Shown here: piece after piece, positions 5,263-7,890 of the stretch | Layout: each line of letters begins with the position of its first letter | Numbering within the stretch: the first letter of the stretch is position 1 | Assembly: GCA_902386085.1 (NCBI GenBank) | Contig: CABMIA010000096.1 | Location: 1 to 7,890 of the forward strand | DNA from: an uncultured archaeon | Lineage (GTDB): Archaea > Halobacteriota > Methanosarcinia > Methanosarcinales > Methanoperedenaceae | Reading direction: 5' to 3' | Length of the DNA stretch: 7,890 bases | Program-made: the position numbers and the translations under genes | Notes under the pieces: model-generated | Told to the model about the DNA's origin: nothing | Databases searched by the model: none | The model's input: only the letters and a program-made list of their open reading frames with translations

Positions 5263-6935
5263 AGGTCAAGTATTTCATTAATAGCCGCGCCAGCGGGAAC
5301 CATCGGCGAGACATTCTCTTCGCTCTCGACAACAAAATCCAGGATCGCCGGCCTTTCAGATTTCACGGCTTCCACGATAATATCCTTAACCTCGCTCTTT
5401 TTCGTGGCCCTCAAGCCAAGAGCTCCGTAAGCCTCTGCAAGCTTCACAAAATCCACGCTCTTATCAAGGGATGTCGCAGAATAGCGCCTGTTGAAGAATA
5501 GCTCCTGCCACTGCCTTACCATGCCGAGGAACCCGTTATTCAGTATAGCCACGATCACTGGAATATCGTTCTGGACAACAGTCGCCAGTTCCTGCGAGTT
5601 CATCTGGAATGAGCCGTCACCTGCAATATCTATGACAGTGGATTCGGGTCTCCCGACTTTTGCTCCCATGGAAGCAGGGAACCCGTAGCCCATCGTCCCG
5701 AGGCCGCCGCTTGAAATGAATGTACGCGGGTTCTTGAAAGTAAAGAATTGCGCAGCCCACATCTGGTTCTGCCCGACCTCAGTGACTATTATTGCATCAG
5801 GGCAAACCTCGCTTATCTGCTCAACAACGAACTGCGGGCGAAGCAGGTTATCTTTTTTATATGAGAGCGGATATTCCCTTTTCCACGCTGATATCTTATT
5901 GTTCCAGGTATCGGTTTTGACCTGTTCCTGTTTAACATATTTGAGCATTGTTTTCAATACGTTCTTTGCATCCCCTACTATCGGGATATCCACGCGGACA
6001 TTCTTCCCTATCTCAGCCGGGTCGATATCGATGTGTATGATCTTCGCATTAGGGGCAAAAGCTGAAACCTTGCCTGTAACGCGGTCATCGAATCGCACTC
6101 CGACTGCTATTATCAGATCAGATTCCTGGATAGCGTAATTGGCATACCTTGTTCCGTGCATTCCAAGCATCCCGACGGACAGCGGATGGGACGAAGGGAA
6201 TGCGCCCATTCCCATAAGTGTAGTGGTGACAGGCGCCATGATACCTTCAGCAAGCTCACGCAGCTCTTCGGTGGCGCCTGAGAAAATAATGCCTCCTCCC
6301 ACATACAATATCGGTTTTTCAGCCTTCAGGATGAGAGATGCAGCCTTTTTGATCTGCTGCTCATTTCCTGTGTACGTTGGTTTGTATCCCCGCAATTTAA
6401 CTTCTTCAGGATATTCAAATTCGATGAGTTCTGTCTGGGTATCCTTGGGTATATCAATAAGCACAGGCCCGGGTCTTCCTGTCCTGGCAATATAGAAAGC
6501 TTCCTTGAAGATCCTCGGGATATCATTTGCGTCCTGGACGAGATAATTATGCTTTGTAATAGGAAGCGTTATCCCTGTAATATTTGCCTCCTGGAACGCA
6601 TCATTACCTATCAGGGACCTCGGGACCTGTCCCGTTATGGCTATTATCGGCACTGAGTCCATATAAGCGGTAGCGATGCCAGTAACAAGGTTCGTGGCAC
6701 CCGGACCTGAGGTGGCAAGGCATACGCCCACCTTGCCGGTGGCTCTTGCATAACCATCGGCGGCATGTGCAGCAGCCTGCTCATGCCTCACCAGTATGTG
6801 CCTTATATCTGCATCGTAGAGTTCATCATAAAGGGGCAGCACCTGCCCCCCCGGATAGCCGAACATTACCTCGGCGTTCTCGCAGTTCAATGATTCGATT
6901 ACGGCATGTGCGCCTGACATTTTTTGCTTTGTCAT
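5256..6935 (-). CDS. ilvB: Acetolactate synthase large (catalytic) subunit
   Basis: A 559-residue thiamine-diphosphate enzyme (acetohydroxyacid synthase) that condenses two pyruvates to 2-acetolactate (valine, leucine) or pyruvate with 2-oxobutyrate to 2-aceto-2-hydroxybutyrate (isoleucine). Domains: N-terminal pyrimidine-binding domain, about 1-170, with GYPGG at 26-30 and catalytic Glu52 in [19 protein letters not shown]; central FAD-associated domain, about 190-330, with [10 protein letters not shown] at 279-288 and [13 protein letters not shown]; and C-terminal ThDP domain, about 370-545, with the GDG...NN motif from [12 protein letters not shown] (439-450) to Asn466-467, followed by [10 protein letters not shown]. 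The length and all cofactor residues are typical of a true acetolactate synthase rather than another ThDP enzyme. The start at 6935 is set by AGGTGA six bases upstream. It is followed by ilvN and preceded by a LeuA/CimA-type gene 43 bases away. Confidence 0.97.
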   Translation of the reverse strand: MTKQKMSGAHAVIESLNCENAEVMFGYPGGQVLPLYDELYDADIRHILVRHEQAAAHAADGYARATGKVGVCLATSGPGATNLVTGIATAYMDSVPIIAITGQVPRSLIGNDAFQEANITGITLPITKHNYLVQDANDIPRIFKEAFYIARTGRPGPVLIDIPKDTQTELIEFEYPEEVKLRGYKPTYTGNEQQIKKAASLILKAEKPILYVGGGIIFSGATEELRELAEGIMAPVTTTLMGMGAFPSSHPLSVGMLGMHGTRYANYAIQESDLIIAVGVRFDDRVTGKVSAFAPNAKIIHIDIDPAEIGKNVRVDIPIVGDAKNVLKTMLKYVKQEQVKTDTWNNKISAWKREYPLSYKKDNLLRPQFVVEQISEVCPDAIIVTEVGQNQMWAAQFFTFKNPRTFISSGGLGTMGYGFPASMGAKVGRPESTVIDIAGDGSFQMNSQELATVVQNDIPVIVAILNNGFLGMVRQWQELFFNRRYSATSLDKSVDFVKLAEAYGALGLRATKKSEVKDIIVEAVKSERPAILDFVVESEENVSPMVPAGAAINEILDLE

Positions 6936-6941
6936 TTCTAT

Positions 6942-6947
6942 TCACCT
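6942..6947 (-). promoter_or_regulatory. Strong Shine-Dalgarno site for ilvB
   Basis: AGGTGA on the reverse strand, a 6-base match to the archaeal anti-Shine-Dalgarno, precedes the ATG at 6935 with a 6-base spacer. It fixes the ilvB start, and the presence of an SD in this 43-base gap fits ilvB being an internal operon gene. Confidence 0.7.
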
Positions 6948-6978
6948 GTTTGATGAACCCAAATAATATCAACCTTTC

Positions 6979-7890
6979 TCAATGACTCTTATTTTCCTGC
7001 TGTATCAGCCTGTTTATGCCTTCAAGCACAGCCTCGACAGAAGCCATTATAATGTCTGTCCGCGCCCCGCGGGCCGTTATGGTCTTTCCCCCCTTACTGA
7101 GTTTTACCCAGACTTCGACAAGGGCATCTGTCCCGCCAGTGATCGCATCAACGTGATACTCATCCAGGTGTATGTCAGCAACGCCTGAAACCGCTTTTTT
7201 CAGGGCGTTTATGGCAGCGTCAACTGGCCCGGTTCCCACCCCCGCCTCAACTACGTGGTCGCCATTGACCTTTAACCTGATAGAAGCTGTAGGCATTACG
7301 GTATTACCGGCGACGACCGTGAGTTCCTCGAGTTTGACTTTTGCTTCCTGGTATATCCCGAGGACTGTCTCTGCGATTGTCTGGAGGTCAGCGTCCGTCA
7401 CCCGCTTTCCTTTATCCCCAAGCTCTTTCATCCTGGCCACTATGTCATCGATCTGCTTTTCAGAAGCGGCTATTCCAAGCTCTTTCAGGGCAAGCACGAC
7501 CGAACTTTTACCCGCATGCTTACCGAGTACGATCCGCCGCTCACGTCCCACAAGTTCGGGTGTGATGGGTTCGTATGTCGCAGTGTTTGCAAGAAGCCCG
7601 TGGACGTGGATGCCTGCTTCGTGGGTGAAAGCGTTCCCTCCCACGATCGCCTTATTGGGGGCAACCGGGATGCCGCTCAGCCTGCTCACAAGGCGTGAGG
7701 TGGTGTATAATCCTTTCAGGTCGATTTTTGTCTTGTGCTTGTATAATGAATTAAGCACCATGACCACTTCTTCAAGCGATGTGTTCCCAGCCCGCTCACC
7801 GATGCCGTTTATCGTGACATGGGCTTCGTTCGCCCCTGCACGAAGAGCTGAAACCGTATTGGCTGTAGCCATCCCGAAATCGTTGTGGCA
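6979..7890 (-). CDS. leuA: 2-isopropylmalate synthase / citramalate synthase family, partial (5' end beyond right edge)
   Basis: The last 303 residues of a Claisen-condensing synthase of the LeuA/CimA/AksA family; the TIM-barrel N-terminus lies outside the window. The visible part opens with [12 protein letters not shown], whose His is the second of the HxH metal-ligand pair, followed by [15 protein letters not shown] with the metal-binding Asn. [17 protein letters not shown] and [10 protein letters not shown] follow, in the linker subdomains. The last 120 residues (about 180-297 of the visible part) form the LeuA-type regulatory domain, including [13 protein letters not shown] and [13 protein letters not shown], which in family members binds leucine or isoleucine. 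Upstream position in an ilvB-ilvN operon fits either LeuA (leucine; acetyl-CoA plus 2-oxoisovalerate) or CimA (isoleucine via citramalate; acetyl-CoA plus pyruvate); homocitrate synthase is less likely. Specificity depends on barrel residues that are not visible, so the symbol is provisional. Confidence 0.85.
   Translation of the reverse strand, partial: CHNDFGMATANTVSALRAGANEAHVTINGIGERAGNTSLEEVVMVLNSLYKHKTKIDLKGLYTTSRLVSRLSGIPVAPNKAIVGGNAFTHEAGIHVHGLLANTATYEPITPELVGRERRIVLGKHAGKSSVVLALKELGIAASEKQIDDIVARMKELGDKGKRVTDADLQTIAETVLGIYQEAKVKLEELTVVAGNTVMPTASIRLKVNGDHVVEAGVGTGPVDAAINALKKAVSGVADIHLDEYHVDAITGGTDALVEVWVKLSKGGKTITARGARTDIIMASVEAVLEGINRLIQQENKSH

Noticed and set aside
5716..6138. Plus-strand open frames opposite ilvB (also 6139-6495) and opposite ilvN (4721-5089)
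   Set aside because: They are antisense to well-conserved ilvB and ilvN, are Ser/Thr/Cys-rich, and show no promoter or ribosome-binding site.
1..7890. Search by eye for tRNA, rRNA, CRISPR arrays, insertion sequences, defence genes and riboswitches
   Set aside because: No spaced repeats, cloverleaf-like segments, transposase or defence-protein motifs were seen; nearly all the DNA is accounted for by protein-coding genes.

Overview
The window looks like a stretch of a euryarchaeal chromosome, most likely from the methanogen/ANME side (Methanosarcinales or a relative such as Methanoperedens). The lineage is an inference from gene content: a DUF2240-type archaeal protein, a geranylgeranyl-reductase-family flavoenzyme, 6-phospho-3-hexuloisomerase, archaeal-type Shine-Dalgarno sites (AGGTGA, GGGGTG) and TATA-like boxes about 28 bases before several start codons. 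No rRNA, tRNA, CRISPR array, insertion sequence or phage gene is visible. Gene density is high, and no gene-free gap exceeds 180 bases.

Layout. From 1 to 738, two genes on the minus strand overlap by 8 bases: an unrecognised 160-residue protein, then a DUF2240-type protein that runs off the left edge. At 855-1103, also minus, lies a small two-helix membrane protein resembling DUF5654. A 178-base divergent spacer (1104-1281) separates it from a plus-strand flavoprotein reductase of the archaeal lipid-saturating family (1282-2448). The spacer holds a TATA box for each direction and a 16-base tandem repeat. From 2498 to 4715 three plus-strand genes are packed as an apparent operon: an unrecognised 169-residue protein, 6-phospho-3-hexuloisomerase (hxlB) and a class I/II aminotransferase. 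From 7890 down to 4750 the minus strand carries a branched-chain amino-acid operon: a 2-isopropylmalate/citramalate synthase (its 5' part lies beyond the right edge), ilvB and ilvN. The two operons converge on a 34-base spacer.

How the genes fit together. LeuA/CimA-type synthase plus acetolactate synthase (IlvB catalytic, IlvN regulatory) give the committed steps towards leucine, valine and isoleucine. The convergent aminotransferase could act on these or other 2-oxo acids, but its substrate cannot be read from sequence. HxlB belongs to the ribulose-monophosphate-type route that many archaea run in reverse to make pentose phosphates; its partner hexulose-phosphate synthase is not in the window. 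The reductase probably saturates isoprenoid lipid chains or another polyprenyl substrate.

Most of the window is ordinary core metabolism. The parts least explained by known families are the two unrecognised proteins (256-738 and 2498-3007), each tightly coupled to a neighbour, and the tandem repeat in the divergent promoter region. I did not find a clear novel defence, mobile or RNA system.
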